Positions 7,773 to 13,906 of a DNA stretch of 24,757 nucleotides are shown in pieces; within the stretch, counting starts at the first letter, position 1, and each line of letters begins with the position of its first letter. The stretch lies in contig USPX01000013.1 of assembly GCA_900556665.1 (NCBI GenBank), positions 1 through 24,757 of the forward strand. Reading direction: 5' to 3'. Under the pieces are notes generated by a model. The model had not been told where the DNA came from. It saw only the letters and a list, made by a program, of their open reading frames with translations, and did not search any database. The stretch is from an uncultured Eubacteriales bacterium (GTDB taxonomy: Bacteria; Bacillota_A; Clostridia; Lachnospirales; Cellulosilyticaceae). The position numbers and the translations under genes were made by a program.

Positions 7773-7988
7773 ATGAACAATGGACAAGAAAAGTTTTTTA
7801 ACTTTATCATGGAAAGAGTGAATGACCAAGATAAAGCAAAAGAATTATTGAGTGAAAGTTTTGCAAAACAAGCCAATGGTGGTTTTAATCAGGAATATTT
7901 AATGAGCTTTATACCAAGAATGATGGCGATAGTTAAACCTGAATTTATGGATGAAGTTAAAAATATAATGATAAACTACCAAAAGTAG
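7773..7988 (+). CDS. Small hypothetical protein after rsmI
   Basis: A 71-residue soluble, mostly helical protein with no motif I recognise and no signal or membrane segment. The frame opens earlier at a TTG (7728), but ATG at 7773 has AGGAG with 8-base spacing and is the likely start. It ends just before the strong convergent terminator, so it is the last gene of the holB-rsmI transcript, or has its own promoter in the 63-base gap. The sequence is rich in Asn, Gln and Met and has no cysteine. Function unknown. Confidence 0.7.
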   Translation: MNNGQEKFFNFIMERVNDQDKAKELLSESFAKQANGGFNQEYLMSFIPRMMAIVKPEFMDEVKNIMINYQK

Positions 7989-7998
7989 TATAAATGTT

Positions 7999-8055
7999 AG
8001 ATATAGATAAAAAGGAGTTATCTTTAGTCAAGATAACTCCTTTTTATCTATATCT
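7999..8055. terminator. Bidirectional terminator with 26-bp perfect stem
   Basis: The arm at 7999-8024 is exactly complementary to 8030-8055, with a 5-base loop (TAGTC). It contains AAAAAGGAGTTATC and its complement, so both strands have a T-run after a GC-bearing stem. It separates the + strand operon from the - strand kinase gene and covers that gene's last two codons and stop. Confidence 0.92.
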
Positions 8056-9238
8056 TTAATGACTGAGGGAAGAACACAATAAATTCGGTCCCTTCGTTTA
8101 AGGTACTTGTTACAAATATTTTTGCTTGATGTGTTGTACAGATTTGGTTGGCAATAGCTAGGCCTAAGCCGGTACCTCCAGTACTTTTGGTACGGGCTTC
8201 ATCCACGCGATAAAAACGTTCAAATAAATGTGGAATGTGTTCTTTAGGAATACCAATACCTGTATCTTTTACTGAAAGGATAATATTCTTTTGAGTCATG
8301 GCGCAACCTAAGGTTACGGCGCCACCTTCAGGTGTGTATTTAAGTGCATTATCTATTAAGATACGGATAAGTTCTTTAATGAGTTCTGGATCTCCAGTTA
8401 AGGTGACATTATCCTCTATTTTTGAACGTAAGTCATGTTCATCATCTATGAAGCTAGTTTCTTTTAAAACATCTTTACAGATTTGAGATAAGTCGATGCT
8501 TTGCATATTTGTTTTTAAGGTATTCTTATCACTACGAGATAAAAAAAGTAATTTCTCTAATAGATTTTTCATATTAGTAGTTTCTTGAGTAATAGATTGA
8601 ATACTTTCTTCTAGAATTTTAGGATCATCTTTTCCCCAGCGACCAAGCATATCGGTATAACCTTGAATGATTGCAACGGGGGTACGAAGTTCATGAGAAG
8701 CGTCTGAAGCAAATTGTTTTTGTCGTTCAACAAAGACTTCAATACGATCCATCATTTCATTAAAAGTAATAGCTAGGTCTTTAAGTTCATCTTTAGCTAG
8801 ACCTGTATCTAAACGGGCTTTTAATTCATTTCCTTTAATTTGTTTAACTGTTGTGGTCATATCCTTAAGCGGTTTTAACATTTTATCAACGATATGTTTA
8901 CCAATGAGAAGGAAAAATGCTAAAGATATAAGGAGCATGATACTGAGTAAAATTGAAAAGTGTGTAATGAGTGATTCTATAGATAAATTTTGTGAGGCTG
9001 CTTGTTCTAAGAAGAGGCTCATTCCAATGAAGTAAGTTACAACAAATAGAAACAAATAAAGACCACTATAAAGTAAGTTGATTTTAAAGGCAATGGAGAA
9101 TCGAAACTTATTAAAAAACAGTCCAATGCCTCTAAAGAGTAATATAAAAATACCATTTATGAGCGCAAATATAATCTTAATTGTAAAAGTAAAAATAGAA
9201 AGGAGAGAGGAAAAAATTTTCTTAATGGCTCGTAGCAT
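8048..9238 (-). CDS. Sensor histidine kinase, OmpR-partner type
   Basis: A 396-residue membrane kinase. There are hydrophobic segments near residues 8-40, 50-75 and 90-112, with almost no extracellular loop, so it may sense within the membrane or respond to a partner protein. HAMP follows (KMLKPLKDMTTTVKQI). The HisKA phosphoacceptor is H182 in SHELRTP. The HATPase domain has the N-box DNALKYT, G1 DTGIGIP, F-box LFERFYR and G2 GGTGLGLA. All catalytic residues are present. It overlaps the upstream regulator gene by 17 bases, so the two are co-translated as a two-component system. The stimulus cannot be read from the sequence. Confidence 0.93.
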   Translation of the reverse strand: MLRAIKKIFSSLLSIFTFTIKIIFALINGIFILLFRGIGLFFNKFRFSIAFKINLLYSGLYLFLFVVTYFIGMSLFLEQAASQNLSIESLITHFSILLSIMLLISLAFFLLIGKHIVDKMLKPLKDMTTTVKQIKGNELKARLDTGLAKDELKDLAITFNEMMDRIEVFVERQKQFASDASHELRTPVAIIQGYTDMLGRWGKDDPKILEESIQSITQETTNMKNLLEKLLFLSRSDKNTLKTNMQSIDLSQICKDVLKETSFIDDEHDLRSKIEDNVTLTGDPELIKELIRILIDNALKYTPEGGAVTLGCAMTQKNIILSVKDTGIGIPKEHIPHLFERFYRVDEARTKSTGGTGLGLAIANQICTTHQAKIFVTSTLNEGTEFIVFFPQSLKI

Positions 9239-9917
9239 CTTTTATTTGATACCCCATTCCTCGGATAGTATAAATTAATTTATCTTGGAACTTTTGATCA
9301 ATCTTATTTCTAAGATATCTAATATAAACGTCTACAACATTTGTATCTCCAAGATAATCATATCCCCAAACTTTTTCTAAAATACTTTCTCTTGTTACGA
9401 CTAAGTTTTTATTGCGCATAAGGTATTCAAGAAGTTCAAATTCCTTTTTAGTTAATGCAATAGGAATATTATCATAACTTACTTCATATTTCTCAGGGCA
9501 GAGTGAAAGTTTGCTACAAGTAAGGAGTTCTTGTGTTGGAGAAGGTGCAGTAGCAGGGGTTTTGAGCTTAAAGAGTACACGAATACGTGCTAGAAGCTCT
9601 TCGATAGCAAATGGTTTTGTAATATAATCTTGTGCGCCTAAGTCTAAGCCCATAACTTTATCCATGACATCATCCTTGGCAGTAAGCATAATGACTGGTA
9701 AATCTGAAGTCTGGCGAATACGACGGAGTACTTCCATACCGTTTAAGGAAGGTAACATGACATCTAATATAACAAGGTCAAAGTTGCCTTCTAAAGCTTT
9801 ATTAAGCCCCTCTCTACCATCATGAGAAAGGTCTACACTATACCCTTCATGCTCTAATTCTAATTGTAAAAAACGTGCGATTTTAACTTCATCCTCTATA
9901 ATTAATAATTGTTTCAT
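9222..9917 (-). CDS. Response regulator, OmpR/PhoB family
   Basis: A 231-residue regulator. The receiver domain has the acidic pair at E8-D9, the phosphoacceptor D52 in VILDVMLP, then LTAKDD and the TKPF lysine. The C-terminal winged helix includes LTKKEFELLEYL and TNVVDVYIRYLRNKID, followed by YTIRGMGY. It is the first gene of the pair, with AGGTGA upstream of its ATG, and is expected to bind direct repeats near its targets. A TATACT at 9973-9968 on the minus strand could be the -10, but the -35 is poor. The 244 bases upstream hold no gene. Confidence 0.94.
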   Translation of the reverse strand: MKQLLIIEDEVKIARFLQLELEHEGYSVDLSHDGREGLNKALEGNFDLVILDVMLPSLNGMEVLRRIRQTSDLPVIMLTAKDDVMDKVMGLDLGAQDYITKPFAIEELLARIRVLFKLKTPATAPSPTQELLTCSKLSLCPEKYEVSYDNIPIALTKKEFELLEYLMRNKNLVVTRESILEKVWGYDYLGDTNVVDVYIRYLRNKIDQKFQDKLIYTIRGMGYQIKDATSH

Positions 9918-10118
9918 AAGAGAATCACCTACCTTTAATATATATACTGAAAATCCTATATAGATTAAGTATACTAGAGTTTAATTATTTAAAAAATATA
10001 TTTCAATTTATTTATAAGTATTGCTTAAGATATACTATAAATAGTTTTTATATTATGTATAGCCCTTAGTATGAATATGGACAGAAAAAGGGCATTGTAA
10101 TCAATGTAACTTACTTTT

Positions 10119-10154
10119 AAAAAGCTGCTAGCACTTAAGTGAAAGCAGCTTTTT
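10119..10154 (-). terminator. Terminator after first UBA-like paralogue
   Basis: AAAAAGCTGCT (10119-10129) pairs with AGCAGCTTTTT (10144-10154), an 11-bp stem. The loop contains a CACTTAAGTG palindrome. It lies just past the stop at 10162 on the minus strand and could work in both directions. Confidence 0.85.
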
Positions 10155-10161
10155 GAAAGGA

Positions 10162-10581
10162 TTATTTAGTGAACTCATCAAAGGTTGAATTAATTTTACT
10201 TGCTAAATCATTATCTCCATGAATATGAATACGTACGCCAAGTACAAGAGAAACAATGATAGCTACAATAGAAACATGGAAGCTAAGGATTAAAAAGATT
10301 AAAGCAAAAGAAAGAGGTACATCTACATAAGTATGGTCCTTTTTCTTCATAATAAAGTTAGTTGCATTGAGTTTATTAATAAAGCTTTTAATTTTGTCAG
10401 TATTAGTAGATTGGGCTTTTTGAGAGGCTGTGTTGTTTGATTTGATTTTCTCACCTTGTTCTAAAAGAAGTAAAGCTTCTAAGATATCTCCATTAGCCTT
10501 CTCAAGAGCAGCTTTAGCTTCCGCATAAGAAACATTTGCACGTTGCATGATTAAATCTATTTGTTCAAGTGTAATCTCCAT
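10162..10581 (-). CDS. UBA-like N-terminus plus DUF4342-like membrane protein (copy 1)
   Basis: A 139-residue protein. Residues 1-45 resemble a UBA/NAC-type three-helix module: LEQIDLIM, VSYAEAKAALE and NGDILEALLLLE, close to the UBA of EF-Ts and of NAC. A polar linker of about 35 residues follows. The C-terminal region (YVDVPLSFALIFLILSF...) is strongly hydrophobic and ends in a charged tail, matching the DUF4342 pattern as I recall it. It is probably an inner-membrane protein with a cytosolic UBA-like head. The start has AGGAG with 9-base spacing. A paralogue lies immediately upstream on the same strand. Function unknown. Confidence 0.75.
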   Translation of the reverse strand: MEITLEQIDLIMQRANVSYAEAKAALEKANGDILEALLLLEQGEKIKSNNTASQKAQSTNTDKIKSFINKLNATNFIMKKKDHTYVDVPLSFALIFLILSFHVSIVAIIVSLVLGVRIHIHGDNDLASKINSTFDEFTK

Positions 10582-10682
10582 AATATATTACTCCTTTTTA
10601 TATAAATTCTATTTAGAGGCTTTTATTTATGATACTAGTATATAGAAAAAATCTGAGAAGATGTTGAGTGAAACATTAAAAT

Positions 10683-11093
10683 TTAATTAGAAAATGTAGA
10701 GTTGATTTTTTGTGAAATATCTTCCTTACTTTCAATATTCATTTTCACGCCTAGGGCTAAACTAAGAATAAGTGCAATGAGTGAGAATGGTAAGCTAAGA
10801 ATAAAGAGGACAATTGCAAAAGCTAATGGTATGTTGATATAAGTATGTGCATCTTTTTGAAGTGTGAAAGATGACTTATTAAGGTCTTGAATGAAAGATT
10901 TAAAGCGTTTGCCATAGTTGTTCTTTTCTTTGAAGGCTTCTGTAGTTGATTTGATTTTTTTATCTTCTTCAAGTTTAAGAAGTGCTGCAACGATGTCTCC
11001 ATTTGTTTGTTCTAAAGCTGACTTCGCTTCTGAATAAGAAACGTTAGCACGTTCCATAATTGTATCGATTTGTTCTAAAGTAATATTTGTCAT
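10683..11093 (-). CDS. UBA-like plus DUF4342-like membrane protein (copy 2)
   Basis: A 136-residue paralogue of the neighbouring gene with the same layout: ITLEQIDTIMERANVSY...NGDIVAALLKLEE, a charged linker, YINIPLAFAIVLFILSL and a second hydrophobic stretch, then a short polar tail. The frame begins with an ATG at 11102, but AAGGGAG abuts that codon with no gap; the ATG at 11093 has 9-base spacing and is the better start. A minus-strand TATAAT at 11145-11140 could be its -10. The linker is the least conserved part between the copies. Tandem duplication is the simplest explanation. Function unknown. Confidence 0.75.
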   Translation of the reverse strand: MTNITLEQIDTIMERANVSYSEAKSALEQTNGDIVAALLKLEEDKKIKSTTEAFKEKNNYGKRFKSFIQDLNKSSFTLQKDAHTYINIPLAFAIVLFILSLPFSLIALILSLALGVKMNIESKEDISQKINSTFSN

Positions 11094-11220
11094 AATTAAC
11101 ATCTCCCTTAAAAACTTATTTGATTTCCTTGATGATGTTATTATAGGCAGTGATAATTAGAAGAAAATAAATGAACTATTAGAAGATGATGAGAAAAGGA
11201 TAATAAAAAAATGAGATAGA

Positions 11221-11260
11221 AAAAAGAAAGTGTTACAATGTGATTTGCAACACTTTCTTT
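11221..11260 (-). terminator. Terminator after the 142-residue protein gene
   Basis: AAAGAAAGTGTT (11223-11234) pairs with AACACTTTCTTT (11249-11260), 12 bp with a 14-base loop. On the minus strand the stem runs into a T-rich stretch, placed directly after the stop at 11270. Confidence 0.85.
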
Positions 11261-11269
11261 GGAATATTT

Positions 11270-11698
11270 TTATATAGTTTTAAATGAATCAAAGAGTGAA
11301 GAAGCAAAGATATCTGAGTCTTCATCTGCTTCGATTACACATTCATCTTCATCTCCGATATAGAAGAGAACTTTATCACCTTCAATAAGCCCGAGGTTTA
11401 GGTGTAAATTTGTTTTCATATCAAGAAGGAGTGTTTTTACTTCATTTGTGAGCGAAGCAATAATCATAGAAAATCCTTCTTTTTCTTCTAAAGTTTCTTC
11501 AAGTGAGCCAAGTTCTTCTGCATTTTCGATAATGTGAGTTGCAGCTAAAAATTGATTTTTGAAAGTATTTACTTCTGAAGTTTCCTTTGTAGTATTTGGG
11601 AAGTAAATATTTACTTTATCACATCTGTCGAAGAAGAATTTTAGAATATCAATCAGTAAGTTTGAATCTATAGTAGATAGTTTTGAATAGCGTCGCAT
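11270..11698 (-). CDS. Hypothetical acidic protein, 142 aa
   Basis: A soluble protein I do not recognise. The N-terminal half begins basic (MRRYSK) and has a FFFDRCDKVNIYFPN strand-like section; the rest is strongly acidic, ending in IGDEDECVIEADEDSD. Alternating strands and helices suggest a small alpha/beta domain with no membrane segment or signal peptide. The start has AAGGAG with 10-base spacing. A near-consensus promoter lies upstream (11745-11773) and a terminator downstream, so it is a one-gene transcription unit. No function is assigned. Confidence 0.75.
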   Translation of the reverse strand: MRRYSKLSTIDSNLLIDILKFFFDRCDKVNIYFPNTTKETSEVNTFKNQFLAATHIIENAEELGSLEETLEEKEGFSMIIASLTNEVKTLLLDMKTNLHLNLGLIEGDKVLFYIGDEDECVIEADEDSDIFASSLFDSFKTI

Positions 11699-11744
11699 AA
11701 ATAGTAAGCTCCTTATCTTTTGTGCATATGAATTTTATATTTTT

Positions 11745-11773
11745 ATTATACCCAATTCATAACAGTGTATCAA
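11745..11773 (-). promoter_or_regulatory. Sigma-A type promoter for the 142-residue protein gene
   Basis: On the minus strand TTGATA (11773-11768), a 17-base spacer and TATAAT (11750-11745). Start of transcription is expected near 11738, about 40 bases before the ATG at 11698. Confidence 0.8.
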
Positions 11774-11780
11774 TGATAAG

Positions 11781-12071
11781 CTATGAAGAGAGGAGCCATT
11801 CATAGGAAAAATTCTCTTTAAAATTATCTGTAACGGATTTATAGAAATGAAAGCCTTCATCTATTAAGCGATTACACAAAATAATTTCGTTTTCCTGATT
11901 AAAAAGACTAATCCAAACAAAGTATAAAATCCCTTTGGCAGAAAAATCTTTAAGCATTTCACGCATACATAAAAAATCATTCTTCAATTGTGAGGATGCA
12001 TAGGGAGCGGAAATGATAGGGTCAAAAATGTTTTCGTTTAAAAAGCTTAACAATTGCTGTTTTTTACTCAT
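11781..12071 (-). CDS. Hypothetical protein, 96 aa
   Basis: A small soluble protein beginning MSKKQQLLSFLNENIF, with no family I recognise. The central part is helical and cysteine-containing, and the end is aromatic (FSYEWLLSS). The frame opens at TTG 12083, but AAGGAGG (12090-12084) directly abuts that codon; the ATG at 12071 sits 12 bases away and is preferred. It has its own promoter and a leader of about 85 bases packed with palindromes, so expression may be controlled after transcription initiation. It is divergent from the EEP gene. Confidence 0.7.
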   Translation of the reverse strand: MSKKQQLLSFLNENIFDPIISAPYASSQLKNDFLCMREMLKDFSAKGILYFVWISLFNQENEIILCNRLIDEGFHFYKSVTDNFKENFSYEWLLSS

Positions 12072-12103
12072 GATGATACACAACCTCCTTCTTCATATGA
12101 GAT

Positions 12104-12155
12104 AAGTTAACTTGTAGGGGAAAGTCCCCTTATATCAATATGTGGGTATTGATAT
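12104..12155 (-). promoter_or_regulatory. Palindrome-rich leader of the 96-aa gene
   Basis: Three palindromes in 52 bases: AAGTTAACTT (12104-12113), AGGGG/CCCCT with a 5-base loop (12116-12130), and ATATCAATA/TATTGATAT with a 6-base loop (12132-12155). They lie between the predicted transcription start and the AAGGAGG of the minus-strand gene, so they may be RNA hairpins, or operators for the divergent pair. Confidence 0.5.
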
Positions 12156-12163
12156 GTATATGC

Positions 12164-12192
12164 ATTATAGATGTAAAAAATATATATGAAAA
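12164..12192 (-). promoter_or_regulatory. Promoter for the 96-aa gene
   Basis: Minus-strand TTTTCA (12192-12187), 17-base spacer, TATAAT (12169-12164). The -35 is weak (4 of 6), the -10 is perfect. Confidence 0.55.
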
Positions 12193-12216
12193 TAGGTTTT
12201 GAGTAAAAGGTAGCAA

Positions 12217-12246
12217 TTAATAATAGAAAAAGTATTATGATATAAT
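12217..12246 (+). promoter_or_regulatory. Extended -10 promoter for the EEP gene
   Basis: TGATATAAT (12238-12246) is an extended -10. A weak TTAATA lies 18 bases upstream (12217-12222). It is 36 bases before the ATG at 12283. Confidence 0.65.
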
Positions 12247-12282
12247 AAACATAAAAATAAATAAGTGAGGTAGGCAAGTGTA

Positions 12283-13098
12283 ATGAAGATAATGACCTTT
12301 AATATACGTGCAGACAATATATTTGATATTAATAATAGATGGCATAAGCGTGCAGATTTAGTATATGAAACAATGAGAAAATATGATTGTGAGATAATCG
12401 GTTTACAAGAGGTTACTCAGAAAATGCATAAGGATATCTGTAATAATATGACTGAATATCATATTGTAGGCCTAGGTAGAACAAAAAGACTTTTCTCAGA
12501 AAAAAATAGTTTACTTATTAAAAAAGATTTTAAGATTCTAGAACATCAGACCTTCTGGTTATCTAAAACACCAGAGAAAGAAGGGAGTACTGTATTCTTC
12601 TCATTATTTCCTAGAATTTGTACCACTGTATTGTGTGAATCAAAGGCAGGAGAAAAGTTAAGAATTTATAATACGCATTTAGATTGTTTATTTGCTAGCG
12701 CAAGAGAATTTGGTTTAAAAAAAATTGCAGAGATTATGGAAGCTAATTATGAGAAGGAAAAGGTACCATGTATATTAATGGGTGACTTTAATGCCACCCC
12801 AAATAGCAAGGTAATGAAAAAATTTAAATCAGGAAAATACACAAGCAAAAGACTTTTTGCAGTGCAGGATATTAATGAGGCATTATATGATAAAACAACC
12901 ATGAGTATGTTCAAAGGAAAAGAGCAGGGGGTACACATAGATTACATTTTTGTATCTGAGGAATTTGAGATATTAGATGCAGAAGTTGTAAAATACAACA
13001 AAGATGGGAAATACCCATCAGATCACTATCCGGTAGTTGCAAAGGTCAAAGTGTGGGAAGAGGAGCAAAATGAATATTCAGGACGAAGATCAGTTTGA
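12283..13098 (+). CDS. Endonuclease/exonuclease/phosphatase (EEP) family protein
   Basis: A 271-residue metal-dependent phosphoesterase of the DNase I-like superfamily. The motifs are in order: MTFNIRADN at the N-terminus (metal Asn), IIGLQEV (metal Glu), YNTHLD (His/Asp), MGDFNATP (catalytic Asp/Asn) and IDYIFVS then SDHYPV (catalytic Asp-His). No signal peptide is present, so it is intracellular. Members of this branch act on nucleic acids, phospholipids or sugar phosphates, and the substrate here cannot be told. The ribosome binding site is weak (GAGG). The pentapeptide-repeat gene starts inside its 3' end, so the two are co-translated. Confidence 0.9.
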   Translation: MKIMTFNIRADNIFDINNRWHKRADLVYETMRKYDCEIIGLQEVTQKMHKDICNNMTEYHIVGLGRTKRLFSEKNSLLIKKDFKILEHQTFWLSKTPEKEGSTVFFSLFPRICTTVLCESKAGEKLRIYNTHLDCLFASAREFGLKKIAEIMEANYEKEKVPCILMGDFNATPNSKVMKKFKSGKYTSKRLFAVQDINEALYDKTTMSMFKGKEQGVHIDYIFVSEEFEILDAEVVKYNKDGKYPSDHYPVVAKVKVWEEEQNEYSGRRSV

Positions 13099-13648
13099 GG
13101 ATATCACAATTAATGATTGTGATTTGATAGAGATTAATGCAAGATATGTAGTTTTTCGTAATGTCACATTTGAAAATGTAAGATTTATGGACGTAAATTT
13201 AGAGCATGTGGATTTCATTCATACTACATTTATTAATTGCGATTTATCTAACATTAATTTGGAGGAATCTGTACTTCATTATTGTGAGTTTAAAAATTGT
13301 AAACTTATTGGGACGCATATGGGGGAAGCTTCCACTAGGGAAGTAGAGTTTGAAGGATGTCACTGTGATTATATGATGTTAGGTGGCAGTGATTTGAGAG
13401 ATGTAAGCTTTAGCCAATGTAAGCTTAATCAATCAGGCTTTAGTGTATGTAAGATAAAAAGTGTTAGATTTAATGAATGTGAGATGAAACGTGTAGACTT
13501 TAGTGGGACTAAGCTTAAAGGTGTTGATTTAAGTACATGCGATATAGAGGGTATTAATGTAAAACTTGAGGACCTGCGAGGCATTAAAGTAACACCTATA
13601 CAAGCTGTAGAGTTTAGTAAGATGTTAGGTGTTGTAGTAGTAGAATAA
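13070..13648 (+). CDS. Pentapeptide-repeat protein
   Basis: A 192-residue protein built of A(D/N)LXX-type repeats from about residue 15 to 165, for example CDLSNINLEES, VDFIHTTF, SDLRDVSFSQC and VDFSGTKLKGVDL. This predicts a right-handed quadrilateral beta-helix. The tail GIKVTPIQAVEFSKMLG is a common end of the family. Some relatives (Qnr, MfpA) mimic DNA and protect gyrase, but most have no known role, and no Qnr-specific loops are evident. The frame stays open to 13037, but ATG 13070 has AGGAG just upstream. It overlaps the EEP gene by 29 bases, suggesting joint function. Confidence 0.88.
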   Translation: MNIQDEDQFEDITINDCDLIEINARYVVFRNVTFENVRFMDVNLEHVDFIHTTFINCDLSNINLEESVLHYCEFKNCKLIGTHMGEASTREVEFEGCHCDYMMLGGSDLRDVSFSQCKLNQSGFSVCKIKSVRFNECEMKRVDFSGTKLKGVDLSTCDIEGINVKLEDLRGIKVTPIQAVEFSKMLGVVVVE

Positions 13649-13667
13649 TTCAATAATAGTTTGAAAC

Positions 13668-13706
13668 AAGGAGTTGGTATGGAAAGTACATACAACTCCT
13701 TATTTC
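13668..13706 (+). terminator. Terminator after the pentapeptide-repeat gene
   Basis: AAGGAGTTG (13668-13676) pairs with CAACTCCTT (13693-13701), 9 bp with a 16-base loop, followed by a T-rich stretch. Confidence 0.75.
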
Positions 13707-13820
13707 TTTAGCATTGGTTAAAATAGTAAAAATAGATATATAAATGTCATAAAAAACATGTAGTGTCGGTAATAAGTACAAGATGTAATAAGAGAGAACT
13801 CAACATGAGATGTGGCAATA

Positions 13821-13850
13821 TTTACAATTTTTACTGCAAGAGCGTATAAT
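13821..13850 (+). promoter_or_regulatory. Promoter for the cellulase gene
   Basis: TTTACA (13821-13826), 18-base spacer, TATAAT (13845-13850). The leader then contains TTGACA (13855-13860), which lacks a good -10, and a 6-bp inverted repeat GTGAGT/ACTCAC (13861-13866 and 13881-13886) just ahead of AGGGGAG. Confidence 0.7.
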
Positions 13851-13906
13851 TTTATTGACAGTGAGTAGAGCGTAAAAATAACTCACGGAGAGAGGGGAGC
13901 TTTAAA

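Noticed and set aside
13855..13883. TTGACA upstream of the cellulase as the main -35
   Set aside because: No acceptable -10 at 16-18 bases; the TTTACA/TATAAT pair just upstream is better.
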